Shown here: in pieces, positions 46,983 through 56,286 of the stretch
Layout of the letters: every line of letters starts with the position of its first letter
How positions within the stretch are numbered: position 1 is the first letter of the stretch
Assembly: GCF_028830055.1 (NCBI RefSeq)
Contig: NZ_CP101655.1
Coordinates: 4,332,769 to 4,396,768, forward strand
Origin: Pseudomonas serboccidentalis
Lineage (GTDB): Bacteria > Pseudomonadota > Gammaproteobacteria > Pseudomonadales > Pseudomonadaceae
Direction: 5' to 3'
Length of the DNA: 64,000 nucleotides
The notes under the pieces: model-generated
Database searches by the model: none
What the model was told of the DNA's origin: nothing
Seen by the model: the letters and a program-made list of their open reading frames with translations, nothing else
Translations under genes and position numbers: made by a program

Positions 46983-47993
46983 TCAGCGGCGGCGCATCAG
47001 GCCGATGAAGAACAGGCCGCCAATGGCCGCGGTGGCGACCCCTATGGGCAGGTCCTCGGGGGCAATCATCGTGCGCGCGGCAACATCGACCCACACCAGA
47101 AACAGGCTGCCGAGCAGCACGCAGGCCGGTAGCAGGCGGCGATGTTCGGCGCCGACCAGGCGCCGGGCAATGTGCGGCACCATCAGCCCGACAAAACCGA
47201 TCGAGCCGCTGATCGACACCAGCACGCCGGTCATCAAGGACGCGATCACAAACACCCGCAAACGCACTGCCCGGGCGTTCAAGCCGAGGGTCACGGCGGT
47301 CTGCTCGCCGGCCATCAGCGCGTTCAGCGGTCGGGCCATGCCCAGCAGCAAGCCGAGGCCAAGCAGTACGCTCAGGGCCGGCACCGCCAGCAGTTCCCAG
47401 CGCGCCAGGCCGAGGCCGCCGAGCATCCAGAACATCACCGCCGAACTGGCTCGGTGGTCGCCCATGAACAGCAGCAGGTTGGCGATCGCCATCATCACGA
47501 ACGACACCGCCACGCCGCACAGCAGCAAGCGGTCGCTGTCGAGCCGGCCTTGGCGATTGGCGATGCCCAGCACCAGAAACATGCTCAGCAGCGCACCGAT
47601 GAACGCGGCAATCGGCAAGGTCAGCAGGCCGACGATTTCACCGATGTGCAGCACCACGATGACCGCGCCCAAGGTCGCGCCGGAGGTGACGCCCAGCAGG
47701 TGTGGATCGGCCAGTGGATTGCGCGTCACCGCTTGCAGCACCGCGCCGATCAACGCCAGGCCGGCGCCGACCAATGCGCCGAGCAACATGCGCGGCACGC
47801 GGATCAGCCAGACGATGTGTTCCTGCCCGGCGCTCCAACTTACATCGCCGAAGCCGAAGGCCTTGTGCAGCAGAATCCGCCATACGACATCCACCGGCAC
47901 TCGCGCCGGACCAAAGCCGAGCGACACCACGCATGACATCAGCAACAGGGCGCCGAGGGCGGTCAGCAACAGGGCACAGCGACGGTCGATCAT
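46983..47993 (-). CDS. FecCD-family metal ABC permease
   Basis: 336 residues, about ten membrane helices, FecCD/BtuC family (VRIPRMLLGALVGAGLALIGAVLQ-type segment present as VPRMLLGALVGAGLALIG). It takes up a metal chelate or metal with the binding protein and ATPase just upstream. Gene order TonB receptor, ATPase, binding protein, permease is that of P. aeruginosa PA2911-PA2914, recalled as zinc-starvation induced. Starts within the ATGA overlap with the binding-protein gene. Confidence 0.9.
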   Translation of the reverse strand: MIDRRCALLLTALGALLLMSCVVSLGFGPARVPVDVVWRILLHKAFGFGDVSWSAGQEHIVWLIRVPRMLLGALVGAGLALIGAVLQAVTRNPLADPHLLGVTSGATLGAVIVVLHIGEIVGLLTLPIAAFIGALLSMFLVLGIANRQGRLDSDRLLLCGVAVSFVMMAIANLLLFMGDHRASSAVMFWMLGGLGLARWELLAVPALSVLLGLGLLLGMARPLNALMAGEQTAVTLGLNARAVRLRVFVIASLMTGVLVSISGSIGFVGLMVPHIARRLVGAEHRRLLPACVLLGSLFLVWVDVAARTMIAPEDLPIGVATAAIGGLFFIGLMRRR

Positions 47994-48937
47994 TCGCCGT
48001 GGAATCCCTTGGCCAGGGTTTCCACCGCCAGCACGTTATCGATCCCCGGCGTGGCCTGCACGTACGGGATAACGATGAAACGCTGGTTCTTGATCGCGTC
48101 GACTGACTGCAGCGCCGGGTTCTTCAGCAGGAATTCGATCTTCTGCTCGGCGGTGATTTCGCTGTAGTCGACGATCACGATTACCTGCGGATTGCGTTCG
48201 ACCACGGTCTCCCAGTTGACCCGGGTCCAGCTCGCTTCGACGTCATCGAGAATGTTGCGCCCGCCGGCGGCATCGATCAGCGCCTGCGGCATGCCGAGGC
48301 GGCCGGAAGTCATCGCGCGGTCTTCGCCGCTGTCGTAGAGGAACACGCGCGGTTTGTCGGCGGGCAGGTCTTTGCGGATTTCGGCGACCTGCTGCTGCAT
48401 GTCGGCGATCAGCGCGTTGGCGCGATCCTGCACGTCGAAGATTTTGCCGAGGTTGCGCAGGTCGTTGTAGGTGTCCTCCAGCGTCGCCGCCGGGCGCTTC
48501 ATCACGAAGGCGCAGGATTCGGTCAGCTCATACACGTTGATGCCCAGCGGTTGCAGGGTCTGTGGGGTGAGATCACCGCCCACGCGCATGCCGTAATCCC
48601 AGCCGGCGAAGAAGAAATCGACGTTGGCGTTGAGCAGGGTTTCCACCGATGGATATTTCGCGGCCAGCTCCGGCAAGCCGTCGAGCAGCGACTGCATCTG
48701 GGGCGTCACCGACTTCCAGCCACTGACACCGCTGTACCCGGCCATACGCGATTTGAGGCCGAGGGCGAGCATCATTTGGGTCATGTTGATGTCGTGGCTG
48801 ACCGCGTGTTTCGGCGCCTCGCTGAAGCTCACCTCGCGGTTGCAGCTGTGGATGGTCAGCGGGTATTTCGTGGCTTCGGCCAGGGCTTGAGCACTGCACA
48901 ACAAAAGAGCGACGCAAAGCAGGGAACGCACAGTCAT
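47990..48937 (-). CDS. Periplasmic metal/chelate-binding protein
   Basis: 315 residues. Signal peptide to about residue 20 (SAQALA), then a FepB/BtuF-type (cluster A-II) binding fold: KHAVSHDINMTQMMLALGL and LPELAAKYPSVETLLNANVD. Lacks the His-rich loop of ZnuA, so it may bind a chelate rather than free zinc. Overlaps both neighbours by four bases. Confidence 0.88.
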   Translation of the reverse strand: MTVRSLLCVALLLCSAQALAEATKYPLTIHSCNREVSFSEAPKHAVSHDINMTQMMLALGLKSRMAGYSGVSGWKSVTPQMQSLLDGLPELAAKYPSVETLLNANVDFFFAGWDYGMRVGGDLTPQTLQPLGINVYELTESCAFVMKRPAATLEDTYNDLRNLGKIFDVQDRANALIADMQQQVAEIRKDLPADKPRVFLYDSGEDRAMTSGRLGMPQALIDAAGGRNILDDVEASWTRVNWETVVERNPQVIVIVDYSEITAEQKIEFLLKNPALQSVDAIKNQRFIVIPYVQATPGIDNVLAVETLAKGFHGE

Positions 48938-49722
48938 GGTCGGGTTATCCAGGTGATTCGCGGGTAGCCGTGGAGGGGGTGGGAGTCGATCAGCGCCTCG
49001 ACGCCGAACACGTCGCGCAGCAGCTCGCGGGTGAGCACCTGTTGCGGCGTGCCGCTGGCGACGATGCGGCCGTGGTTGATCACGTACAGACGGTCACAGA
49101 AGGCGGCGGCCAGATTCAGATCGTGGATGCTGGCGAGGGTGCCGATCTGCAGGCGCTTGACCAGTTGCAGCAGTTCGAGCTGATAACGCGGGTCGAGGTG
49201 GTTGGTCGGCTCGTCGAGGATCAGCAATTGCGGTTGCTGAGTCAGGGCGCGGGCGAGGATCACCCGTTGTTTTTCCCCGCCGGAAAGGGTGGCGAACGCG
49301 TGGTCTTCGAAGCCGTCGAGGCCGACTGATTTGAGCGCTTGCGTCGCAAGGTTTCGATCTTCCAGCGTGTCGCCATCGAACAGGCCTTTGTGCGGTGTGC
49401 GGCCCATCGCGACAACCTCTTCGACGGTCAGGCCGAAGGCATCGGGGAATTCCTGCAAGACAACGGCGATGCGTTTTGCGCACCAGCGTGAGGATTGTTT
49501 CCACACGTTGTGATGATCGAGTCTGACCTCACCGTTTTCCGGTTGGCTGAAGCGATAGGCGCAGCGCAGCAGGCTGGTCTTGCCGCTGCCGTTGGGGCCG
49601 ATCAAACCGACAAACTCACCGGCGGCCACCTGCAACGAGGCGTCACGCAGCTGGAACTGGTGATGGCAGTGGCCGTGGCCCAGGGGTGTCCAGGCGAGGT
49701 TGGTGAGGGTCAGTGAGGTCAT
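48934..49722 (-). CDS. Metal/chelate ABC transporter ATPase
   Basis: 262 residues, FecE/BtuD type. Walker A GPNGSGKT, signature LSGGEKQRVILARAL, Walker B LLILDEPTNHLDP. An unusual N-terminal GHGHCHHQ stretch could bind metal. A REP pair separates it from the TonB receptor gene upstream. Confidence 0.93.
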   Translation of the reverse strand: MTSLTLTNLAWTPLGHGHCHHQFQLRDASLQVAAGEFVGLIGPNGSGKTSLLRCAYRFSQPENGEVRLDHHNVWKQSSRWCAKRIAVVLQEFPDAFGLTVEEVVAMGRTPHKGLFDGDTLEDRNLATQALKSVGLDGFEDHAFATLSGGEKQRVILARALTQQPQLLILDEPTNHLDPRYQLELLQLVKRLQIGTLASIHDLNLAAAFCDRLYVINHGRIVASGTPQQVLTRELLRDVFGVEALIDSHPLHGYPRITWITRP

Positions 49723-49750
49723 CAAATTCTCATGAAGCGATGCTTGCCCC

Positions 49751-49823
49751 TGTAGGAGCTGCCGCAGGCTGCGATCTCTTTAAAAGCAACAGCAAAAGAT
49801 CGCAGCCTGCGGCAGCTCCTACA
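49751..49823. repeat. REP pair, TGTAGGAGCTGCCG family
   Basis: Inverted arms with TGTAGG outside, between the TonB receptor and the ABC ATPase. Confidence 0.92.
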
Positions 49824-49832
49824 GGGGTTGGG

Positions 49833-51956
49833 TCAAAAGGTGTAATCCGCCGTGACGAAGAACGATCTCGGCTCGCCGAGGATCCATTGCCGGCCCTCAT
49901 TGTATTGGCTTTGCGCGTACTGGCGGTCAAACAGATTGTTCAGCTGCAGGCCCAGCGTGGTGTTGCGCAAGGCTTGCCAGGACAGTGTCGCATCGACCAC
50001 GGTGTAACTCGGCAGTTCATTGCGGTTGGCCATGTCGGCGTAGCGCGCATCGACATAACGCACGCCGGCACCAGCCTTCAGATCATCGCTGAGGTGTTTG
50101 TTCAGCCAAAGATTGGCGGTGCGCCGTGGCACGTCCACCGGGCGGTTGCCGTTGTACGACAGGGTTTGCCCGTTGACCACCTCAGAAAAATCATCGTACT
50201 TGGCCTTCACAATCGCGGCGTTGGCCTGCAACTGCCAGGCGTGCGGCAATTGCAGATCGAGGCTCGCTTCCAGACCGTTGGACGATTGCTGGCCGACTTG
50301 CTGCTTGAGCGTCGGGTTGCCTGGATCGTCCGTCAGCAGCTTCTTCTTGACGATGCGATAGGCCGCCAGGGTGAACTCGCCGCGCTGATCCCAGAACAAC
50401 TGTTTCATACCGACCTCGGTCTGGCGTGCGGTCGACAGGTCGTATTGTTGCTGGCTCGGGCTCAGGGAAATCAGCCCGCCGATGCCGTCGGTGCTGGTCG
50501 CGACCTGCCCGTAAAACGAAGTCTCGGGCGTCAGGGCAAACACCAGTCCGGCCTTCCAGTTGTTGCCGGTCAGGGTCTTGTCGCTCTGACTGTCGTCGAT
50601 CAGATTGTTGCGATCCACCTGTACGTAGTCGCGGCGCACGCCGGTCACCAGCGACCAGCGCTCGCTCAACTGCGTGCGGTTTTCGGCGAACAGCGACATC
50701 TGTTTCGTGGTGCTGTCGAACTGATCGCGGTACGGATTGGCGCTTTCGAAATAGCCCGGTTGCGGGTGATACAGGTCCAGCGCCTGGCCGTTCGGCAACA
50801 CGTCGTTGAATGGCGAGTTGCTGTTGAGCTGGAAGCGGATGCGGTTGTAATCGACGCCGGTCACGGTCTGGCTGTCGAGACCGAACAGCGAGTGCTTGAA
50901 GGTGAAGGTCTGGCGGTCGCCGAACTGCTCCTGCTGGTGGCCGATGCCGAAGTAGCCGCTGCGGCTGAGTTGTTGGGTTGCGGTGTCGAAGTTGTAGTTC
51001 TCGGCGTTCTGCCAGCGGCGACGGGCCTTGAGGTAGTACAGCTCGTTGCTGGCGCTGACGGCATCGTTGATCTGCCAATCCGTGGTCAGGCGCGTCCACT
51101 GATCGTTGTAGTGTTGCTGGTCGTCGCGCACGTTGTAGTTTTTGTTGCGCAGGCTGTCCTGCAACCGGCCGTTGATCAGCGGCGTGCCGAAATAGTTCTG
51201 TGGACGCTGGTCGCCAAAATCGTGAGCGAGGGTGAAGGCCAGGTCGTCGGTGGCCTGCCAGCGCAGGGCGACACTGATGAAATCGCTGGACGCGTCGCCG
51301 CGATCGATCCAGCCGTTGCTGCGCAGGCGATTGAGATTGAGGCGATAGCTCAGGGTGTCGCTCAGTGAACCACCACTGTCGAGCGCCTGCTGCTGACGGT
51401 CATAAGAGCCATAGCCGACGCGCACATGGTTTTCGATTTCACCGCTGAACGGCTTCTTCGCAATCACGTTGACCACCGCACCGGTCGCGCCTTCTCCATA
51501 CAGCACCGACGCCGGGCCGCGCAGCACGCTGACGCGGTCCGCCGACCAGGTGTCGACCGGGAAAGTCACGGTACCCATGCCGGTGTACATCCGGTTGCCG
51601 TCATACAACTGCATCACCGAACTCTGCCCGGTAAAACCGCGTGCCTGCAACGAGGTGCCGCCATCGCCCGGGGTACCGGTGCGGCTGATGCCGGTGCTAC
51701 GCGACACGGCGTCCTGCACGCTGCGCTCGCCACGGGCGCGAACCTGTTCGCCGCTGAGGCTTTCGACACTGGCCGGGGTTTGCATGGCGCTGAGGTTCAG
51801 GCGCGAACCGGCGCTGGTCGGCGTGGTCAGGCTGACGCTAGCGTCGTCGATGGCCGGTGCGCTGATGGTGCCGACGGGCAGCGTCAGCGCCTGGCTGTCG
51901 GCATGGGCGTTGTTCAGGCCGAACAGGCAGAGACTGGACAAGAGGTACTTGTTCAT
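49833..51956 (-). CDS. TonB-dependent outer-membrane receptor, probably zinc-linked
   Basis: 707 residues. Short signal peptide (LCLFGLNNAHA), plug domain (VQDAVSRSTGISRTGT to YGEGATGAVVNVIAKKP) and a 22-strand barrel ending in ADYTF. It resembles ferri-siderophore receptors, but the ABC genes after it and the Zur-box-like site before it favour uptake of zinc or a zinc chelate. No signalling domain is present at the N-terminus. The substrate is inferred. Confidence 0.85.
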   Translation of the reverse strand: MNKYLLSSLCLFGLNNAHADSQALTLPVGTISAPAIDDASVSLTTPTSAGSRLNLSAMQTPASVESLSGEQVRARGERSVQDAVSRSTGISRTGTPGDGGTSLQARGFTGQSSVMQLYDGNRMYTGMGTVTFPVDTWSADRVSVLRGPASVLYGEGATGAVVNVIAKKPFSGEIENHVRVGYGSYDRQQQALDSGGSLSDTLSYRLNLNRLRSNGWIDRGDASSDFISVALRWQATDDLAFTLAHDFGDQRPQNYFGTPLINGRLQDSLRNKNYNVRDDQQHYNDQWTRLTTDWQINDAVSASNELYYLKARRRWQNAENYNFDTATQQLSRSGYFGIGHQQEQFGDRQTFTFKHSLFGLDSQTVTGVDYNRIRFQLNSNSPFNDVLPNGQALDLYHPQPGYFESANPYRDQFDSTTKQMSLFAENRTQLSERWSLVTGVRRDYVQVDRNNLIDDSQSDKTLTGNNWKAGLVFALTPETSFYGQVATSTDGIGGLISLSPSQQQYDLSTARQTEVGMKQLFWDQRGEFTLAAYRIVKKKLLTDDPGNPTLKQQVGQQSSNGLEASLDLQLPHAWQLQANAAIVKAKYDDFSEVVNGQTLSYNGNRPVDVPRRTANLWLNKHLSDDLKAGAGVRYVDARYADMANRNELPSYTVVDATLSWQALRNTTLGLQLNNLFDRQYAQSQYNEGRQWILGEPRSFFVTADYTF

Positions 51957-52025
51957 CGGGGCGGTGAATCACTTCTTCAAAAGAAAGCCCGCAGCTTTTG
52001 GTTGCGGGCAGAACGGCACATTTGC

Positions 52026-52038
52026 GTTATACAGTAAC
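52026..52038 (-). promoter_or_regulatory. Zur-box-like operator of the TonB/ABC operon
   Basis: GTTATACAGTAAC matches the Zur core GTTATANTATAAC at ten of the twelve fixed positions. It covers a TATAAC -10 element on the minus strand, 70 bases before the receptor start, so binding would block transcription when zinc is plentiful. Confidence 0.55.
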
Positions 52039-52041
52039 ATT

Positions 52042-52069
52042 AAAAAATGCCGGAGTTTAAGCCCCGGCA
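52042..52069 (-). terminator. Intrinsic terminator after the PepSY gene
   Basis: TGCCGG (52048-52053) and CCGGCA (52064-52069); the minus strand continues into TTTTTT. It separates the copper cluster from the probable zinc operon. Confidence 0.8.
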
Positions 52070-52106
52070 GTTTAAAGATCTGCCTAAAACGCGCATCTCG
52101 CCTGCT

Positions 52107-53486
52107 TCACGATGAAGTTGAGGCAGATTCAGGTTGGCGGCCCAGACGCGACAACAGCAGGCGGTCCAGCAACCAGACCAGCACCAGCGAAGCCCCCACC
52201 AGCGGAAAAATCAGCGCCAGCACCAGCATGATCGCCACGCCGGTTTTCCATTTCGGCAGGTCATGGCGCAACGGCGGCACGCCGAACTTGCCCTGCGGTC
52301 GACGCTTCCACCAGATCACCACTCCGCTGACGGCGCTGAGCAGAATCATCAGGCAGATCAGCAGCACGACGATCTGGTTGAAGGTGCCGAACATCTTGCC
52401 TTCATGCAGCATCACGCCGATTTCCGTGGCCCGCGCCACCGCACCGTATTGCTCGAAGCGCACATCGGCGAGGACCTTGCCGGTGTACTGATCGATATGC
52501 AGGGTGGCGTCGTTACGCGGGTCATCGGCGAACACGGCAATGGTGAACACGCCGGTAGCGGTAGTCGGCAAAGTGATGCTGTAGCCTGGCTCGACCTTGC
52601 GTTCAGTCGCGATGTTCTGCACGTCTTGCAGGCTGATGGCTGGCGCGGCGGGGCCGTGTTGCATGCCACCGTGGGCCATGTGCTCGGCATGGTCGCCGGA
52701 CATCGGCATCGGCGTGTTTTCCATCGCCCACGGTACGGTCTGGCGCGCGGCGTTGTTGAGGCTGCCGGCCTCGACGTCGGAGGTCGGCACGTTGTTCCAC
52801 ATGGCGGCCGGGAACACGTTCCACACCTGGGCGTACTGCTTGCCCCAGAACCCGGTCCAGGTCATGCCGCTGAGCAGCATCACCAGCAGCAACGCCGCGC
52901 CCCAGAACCCGGTGACGGCGTGCAGGTCACGCCACAACACGCGCCCGCGACTGTTCAGCCGAGGCCACAGAATGCCGGCGGACTGACCCCGCGGCCACCA
53001 CAGGAATACCCCCGACACCACCAGCACCACGCCCCAACCGGCGGCGAGCTCGATCAGGCGATCACCGACGGTGCCGATCATCAATTCGCCGTGAATGGCG
53101 CGGGCGATGGCTTGCAGATTCTGCTTGGCATTCTGCTCGCCGAGGATGTCGCCGTGGTAAGGATCGATGAACACGTTGAGTTCGTGGCCTTCATTCTTGA
53201 CGACAAATTGTGCGCTGCGTTCGGCGTTGGCCGGCGGCAGGTACTGGGTAATCTGGCCTTGTGGGTAAGCACTCTTGACCCGTTGCAGCAGCTCATCGGC
53301 CGGCACTGTGTGATGCGCGGCCGGCACGTTGAGCAGGCTGCTGTACATCAGTGAATCGAGTTGCGGTTTGAACAGGTAAATGATGCCGGTCAGGGCCAGC
53401 ATCACCATGAAGGGGGCGACGAATAGCCCGGCGTAAAAATGCCAGCGCCAGGCCAGGTTGTAGAAATTCGGTTTGGGCTTTTGCAT
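52107..53486 (-). CDS. PepSY-associated membrane protein of the copper cluster
   Basis: 459 residues, four membrane helices and two PepSY domains (PepSY_TM family; NLAWRWHFYAGLFVAPFM opening). A periplasmic loop is rich in Met and His (ENTPMPMSGDHAEHMAHGGM), suggesting copper binding. Family members are often ferric or cupric reductases paired with TonB receptors. Last gene after oprC. GTG at 53489 is also possible; ATG at 53486 has better spacing to GGAG. Confidence 0.87.
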   Translation of the reverse strand: MQKPKPNFYNLAWRWHFYAGLFVAPFMVMLALTGIIYLFKPQLDSLMYSSLLNVPAAHHTVPADELLQRVKSAYPQGQITQYLPPANAERSAQFVVKNEGHELNVFIDPYHGDILGEQNAKQNLQAIARAIHGELMIGTVGDRLIELAAGWGVVLVVSGVFLWWPRGQSAGILWPRLNSRGRVLWRDLHAVTGFWGAALLLVMLLSGMTWTGFWGKQYAQVWNVFPAAMWNNVPTSDVEAGSLNNAARQTVPWAMENTPMPMSGDHAEHMAHGGMQHGPAAPAISLQDVQNIATERKVEPGYSITLPTTATGVFTIAVFADDPRNDATLHIDQYTGKVLADVRFEQYGAVARATEIGVMLHEGKMFGTFNQIVVLLICLMILLSAVSGVVIWWKRRPQGKFGVPPLRHDLPKWKTGVAIMLVLALIFPLVGASLVLVWLLDRLLLSRLGRQPESASTSS

Positions 53487-53520
53487 CACGTGTGCTCCGC
53501 TTGGCGAATCATTTTTTTAG

Positions 53521-53602
53521 ATCAAAGGATCGCAGCCTTCGGCAGCTCCTACAGAGGGCGCGCGCTCCCATGTAGGAGCTGGCGCAGCCTGCGATCTTTT
53601 GA
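53521..53602. repeat. REP pair, TGTAGGAGCTGCCG family, arms everted
   Basis: GATCAAAGGATCGCAGCC...CTGCGATCTTTTG between oprC and the PepSY gene. Confidence 0.9.
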
Positions 53603-53612
53603 CTTTTTCTTA

Positions 53613-55733
53613 TCAGAAGCTCATATCGACCTTGGTCCAGAGCGTGCGCCCCGGTTCATTGATCGCTTGCGGGTCGTTGGCCGGGTAGCCGAAACCGGCG
53701 TTGCCTGCCAGGTTAAGGTGTTCGGCGTAAGCCTTGCCGAACAGGTTGTCGACGCCGGTGCTGACCTTCCAGTTCTTGTTGATCCGGTAGGCGCCGTTGA
53801 GCGAGAACACGCCAAAGCCGCCGCTCTTGTCGTAGTCCTTGCCGACCACGTTGCCCTTGTTCTGGTCGATGCGGTTTTGCGCCGCAACCACGCGCCACAG
53901 TGCCCCGGCGCTCCAGTTGTCTTCGCTGTAAGTAAGGCCGAAACGCGCATCCAGCGGTGGCATTTGCGGCAGGGCCTTGCCGTCGCTGCTGTTCTTGCCC
54001 CAGGCGTAGGCCAGGGTCGCGTCGGCTTTCCAGTTGTCGGTGAGCTTGTACGCAGCGCCAAGTTCGCCGCCCATGATCCGTGCGTCGATGTTTTCCGCGC
54101 GCGAAGTGCTCATGCCCATCCTCGTCGGCGTGTAGTCGAACAGGATGTAGTCGCGCACCACGCCGACGTAGCCCGAGGCCCAGGCTTCGAGTTCGGCGGT
54201 CTTGTAGTTCACGCCAAAATCGAACTGGGTGGTCTTTTCCGGCTTGATCGAGTCGAACGCATTCAGCGAACCCGCCGGACCGGACTTGGGCGAAAACAGC
54301 TCCCAGTAATCCGGGAAGCGCTGCGCGTGGCCGAGGCCGGCGTACAGCGTGGCCGGGCTGTCAGCGAGGTCATGCTCGTAACGCACGAAGCCGCTGGGCA
54401 GGGTGTCGGCACGAGTGTCGTCGGCGGTCGGATTCGGCCGGCTCATCATCCCGGAGCCGATGCTCTGCCGATAATCCTTGGCCGAGGCGCGGTCGACCCG
54501 GGCGCCGGTGATCAGGCGATCACGGTCGGCGGCGTACCAGGTCATTTCGCTGAACACGCCGTAGTTATGGAAGTCGGCGTCCTTGGTGTACGGCTGATCC
54601 TTGTAGGTGTCGATGCCCATGCCGCTGCGCTGGCGATGCTCGTTGGTCTGCGCGTCGAGGCCGGTGATCAACTGGATGTCGGTCCAGCGCCAGGTGGCCT
54701 TGATCCGCGCGCCGAGGGTACGGCGGTCGACGTTGGACGCCATGGGCCCGGCCATCATCCCGGTGCCGGACGGCGTGCGCAGGGTGTAGTTGTCCATCAC
54801 GTGGTCGGCGTAGTTGTAGTAGACCTGCGCTTCGAGTTTCTCCAGCACATCCGTGATGTTGGATTTTTCGAAACGCAGCCCGAGGCTCTCGCGCAGGAAC
54901 TGCGAACCGTCCATGCCGCGCCCGGCGTAGCGCGCTTCGCCGTCGCCCTTGCCGGCGGTGAGTTCGATCAGGGTGTCGGCATCCGGGGTCCAGCCGAGCG
55001 CGATATCACCGTTCCACTTGTCGTAGCGCGACGGCACGTTGTCATGGTTGCCGTCGCGATAGTCGTCGGAATGCGCGGTGTTGCCGATCACCCGCACGTA
55101 GCCCAATGGTCCGCCAGCGGCGGCGTCGACCACTTTGTCGAAGCGCCCGTTGGAACCGGCCAGCACGCTGGCATTCACTCGGGTACCGAGTTCGCCGAAG
55201 CTTTCCGGTTCACGGTCGAAGAGGATCGTGCCGGCCGATGCGCCCGGGCCCCAGAGCACGGTTTGCGGGCCTTTGATCACCGTGAGTTTGTCGTAAGTCT
55301 GCGGCGAGATGTACGAGGTGGGGGCATCCATGCGGCCGGGGCAGGCGCCGAGCAGCATGCTGCCGTTGGTGAGGATATTCAGGCGCGAACCGAACATGCC
55401 GCGCAGCACCGGATCGCCGTTGGTGCCGCCGTTGCGCACCAGGGCAAAGCCCGGAATGGTCTTCAGGTAATCGCCGCCGTCGCTGGCCGGCACCGGTTGG
55501 CGCGGGTCCTTGGGGTTGGTGACGATGGTCAGCGGCGAGCTTGGGGCGATCGCGGTGATCACCGTCGGGCTGAGTTCTTCGTTGTGCCCGGCGTGGTCAT
55601 CGGCCAGCACCAGCGGGGACAGCAGAACGCCGCAAAGGACGGCGGTAGCGTGCGAGAAACGAATGCGCGATTCGTTCAAAGCGAAGGACGCCCGAGCGGC
55701 GCTCAAACGTGGAACAGCAGAAAACCTGGACAT
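53613..55733 (-). CDS. oprC: TonB-dependent copper receptor OprC
   Basis: 706 residues. Long signal region ending LVLADDHAGH, plug domain, 22-strand barrel ending KVDMSF. The key feature is Cys131-x3-Met135 (GACPGRMD), the CxxxM copper(I) site known in P. aeruginosa OprC, with further Met-rich loops (GTGMMAGPM, GSGMMSRP, TRMGMS). It imports copper across the outer membrane with TonB energy. Start at 55733; a four-residue longer start lacks a ribosome site. Confidence 0.93.
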   Translation of the reverse strand: MSRFSAVPRLSAARASFALNESRIRFSHATAVLCGVLLSPLVLADDHAGHNEELSPTVITAIAPSSPLTIVTNPKDPRQPVPASDGGDYLKTIPGFALVRNGGTNGDPVLRGMFGSRLNILTNGSMLLGACPGRMDAPTSYISPQTYDKLTVIKGPQTVLWGPGASAGTILFDREPESFGELGTRVNASVLAGSNGRFDKVVDAAAGGPLGYVRVIGNTAHSDDYRDGNHDNVPSRYDKWNGDIALGWTPDADTLIELTAGKGDGEARYAGRGMDGSQFLRESLGLRFEKSNITDVLEKLEAQVYYNYADHVMDNYTLRTPSGTGMMAGPMASNVDRRTLGARIKATWRWTDIQLITGLDAQTNEHRQRSGMGIDTYKDQPYTKDADFHNYGVFSEMTWYAADRDRLITGARVDRASAKDYRQSIGSGMMSRPNPTADDTRADTLPSGFVRYEHDLADSPATLYAGLGHAQRFPDYWELFSPKSGPAGSLNAFDSIKPEKTTQFDFGVNYKTAELEAWASGYVGVVRDYILFDYTPTRMGMSTSRAENIDARIMGGELGAAYKLTDNWKADATLAYAWGKNSSDGKALPQMPPLDARFGLTYSEDNWSAGALWRVVAAQNRIDQNKGNVVGKDYDKSGGFGVFSLNGAYRINKNWKVSTGVDNLFGKAYAEHLNLAGNAGFGYPANDPQAINEPGRTLWTKVDMSF

Positions 55734-55818
55734 GACAATTTCCATCAAACAGTCGTAAACGACACGGCCGGCAGCCTGGAGCTGTCTTCTTGACCGTGTG
55801 CAATCAAAGGTGCGGTGT

Positions 55819-56265
55819 TTACGCGGCGATGGGCGGGGCGCGGGTGCGGGCGCCGGGGAAGAAGGTTTGCCGGGCATGGCCCAGGCGCGGGGAGGGCGGG
55901 GTGAAAGTGTTGACGTGGGCGATGCTGAACGTGGCGAAGCTGCCGCCACCGGTCAGCGCCGGGCAGTTGAACAGCAGGCTGCAATAACCACACTTTTCCC
56001 ACAGGGCGTGGTGCGAGGATTGCGGCGGACAATGTTCGGCGCTGGGCTGCCCGTCATAACCGCCGTGATCCATGCCCGGCATGGCCATCGACATGTCCAT
56101 GCGCATCGGCATGGAAGTCGAGGCGTGCTGATCCATCGGCATCGACTGAGAAATCAGCGGGCCGATGAAGATCATCAACATGGCGAACAGGGCGATCCAG
56201 CTACCGCGGGTCAGAGCCTGGCTCTGGCGATGCTTGTTGGACGCCCCGGCGCGTTGCAGGCGCAC
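55819..56265 (-). CDS. DUF2946 Met-rich protein of the copper cluster
   Basis: 148 residues. One N-terminal membrane helix (WIALFAMLMIFIGPLIS), then a Met-rich stretch (MPMRMDMSMAMPGMDHGG) and a Cys pair (CGYC). MxM and CxxC patterns suggest copper binding in the periplasm. The DUF2946 family has no proven activity. 21 bases after the PCu(A)C gene. Confidence 0.87.
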   Translation of the reverse strand: MRLQRAGASNKHRQSQALTRGSWIALFAMLMIFIGPLISQSMPMDQHASTSMPMRMDMSMAMPGMDHGGYDGQPSAEHCPPQSSHHALWEKCGYCSLLFNCPALTGGGSFATFSIAHVNTFTPPSPRLGHARQTFFPGARTRAPPIAA

Positions 56266-56286
56266 GGGCGTGGTCAGCCGGATCGA

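Noticed and set aside
49713..51368. 551-codon plus-strand frame opposite the TonB receptor
   Set aside because: Antisense shadow; begins in repeat sequence and lacks any domain.
53439..55793. 784-codon plus-strand frame opposite oprC
   Set aside because: Antisense shadow of a clear TonB receptor gene; the start lies in the PepSY gene and REP pair.
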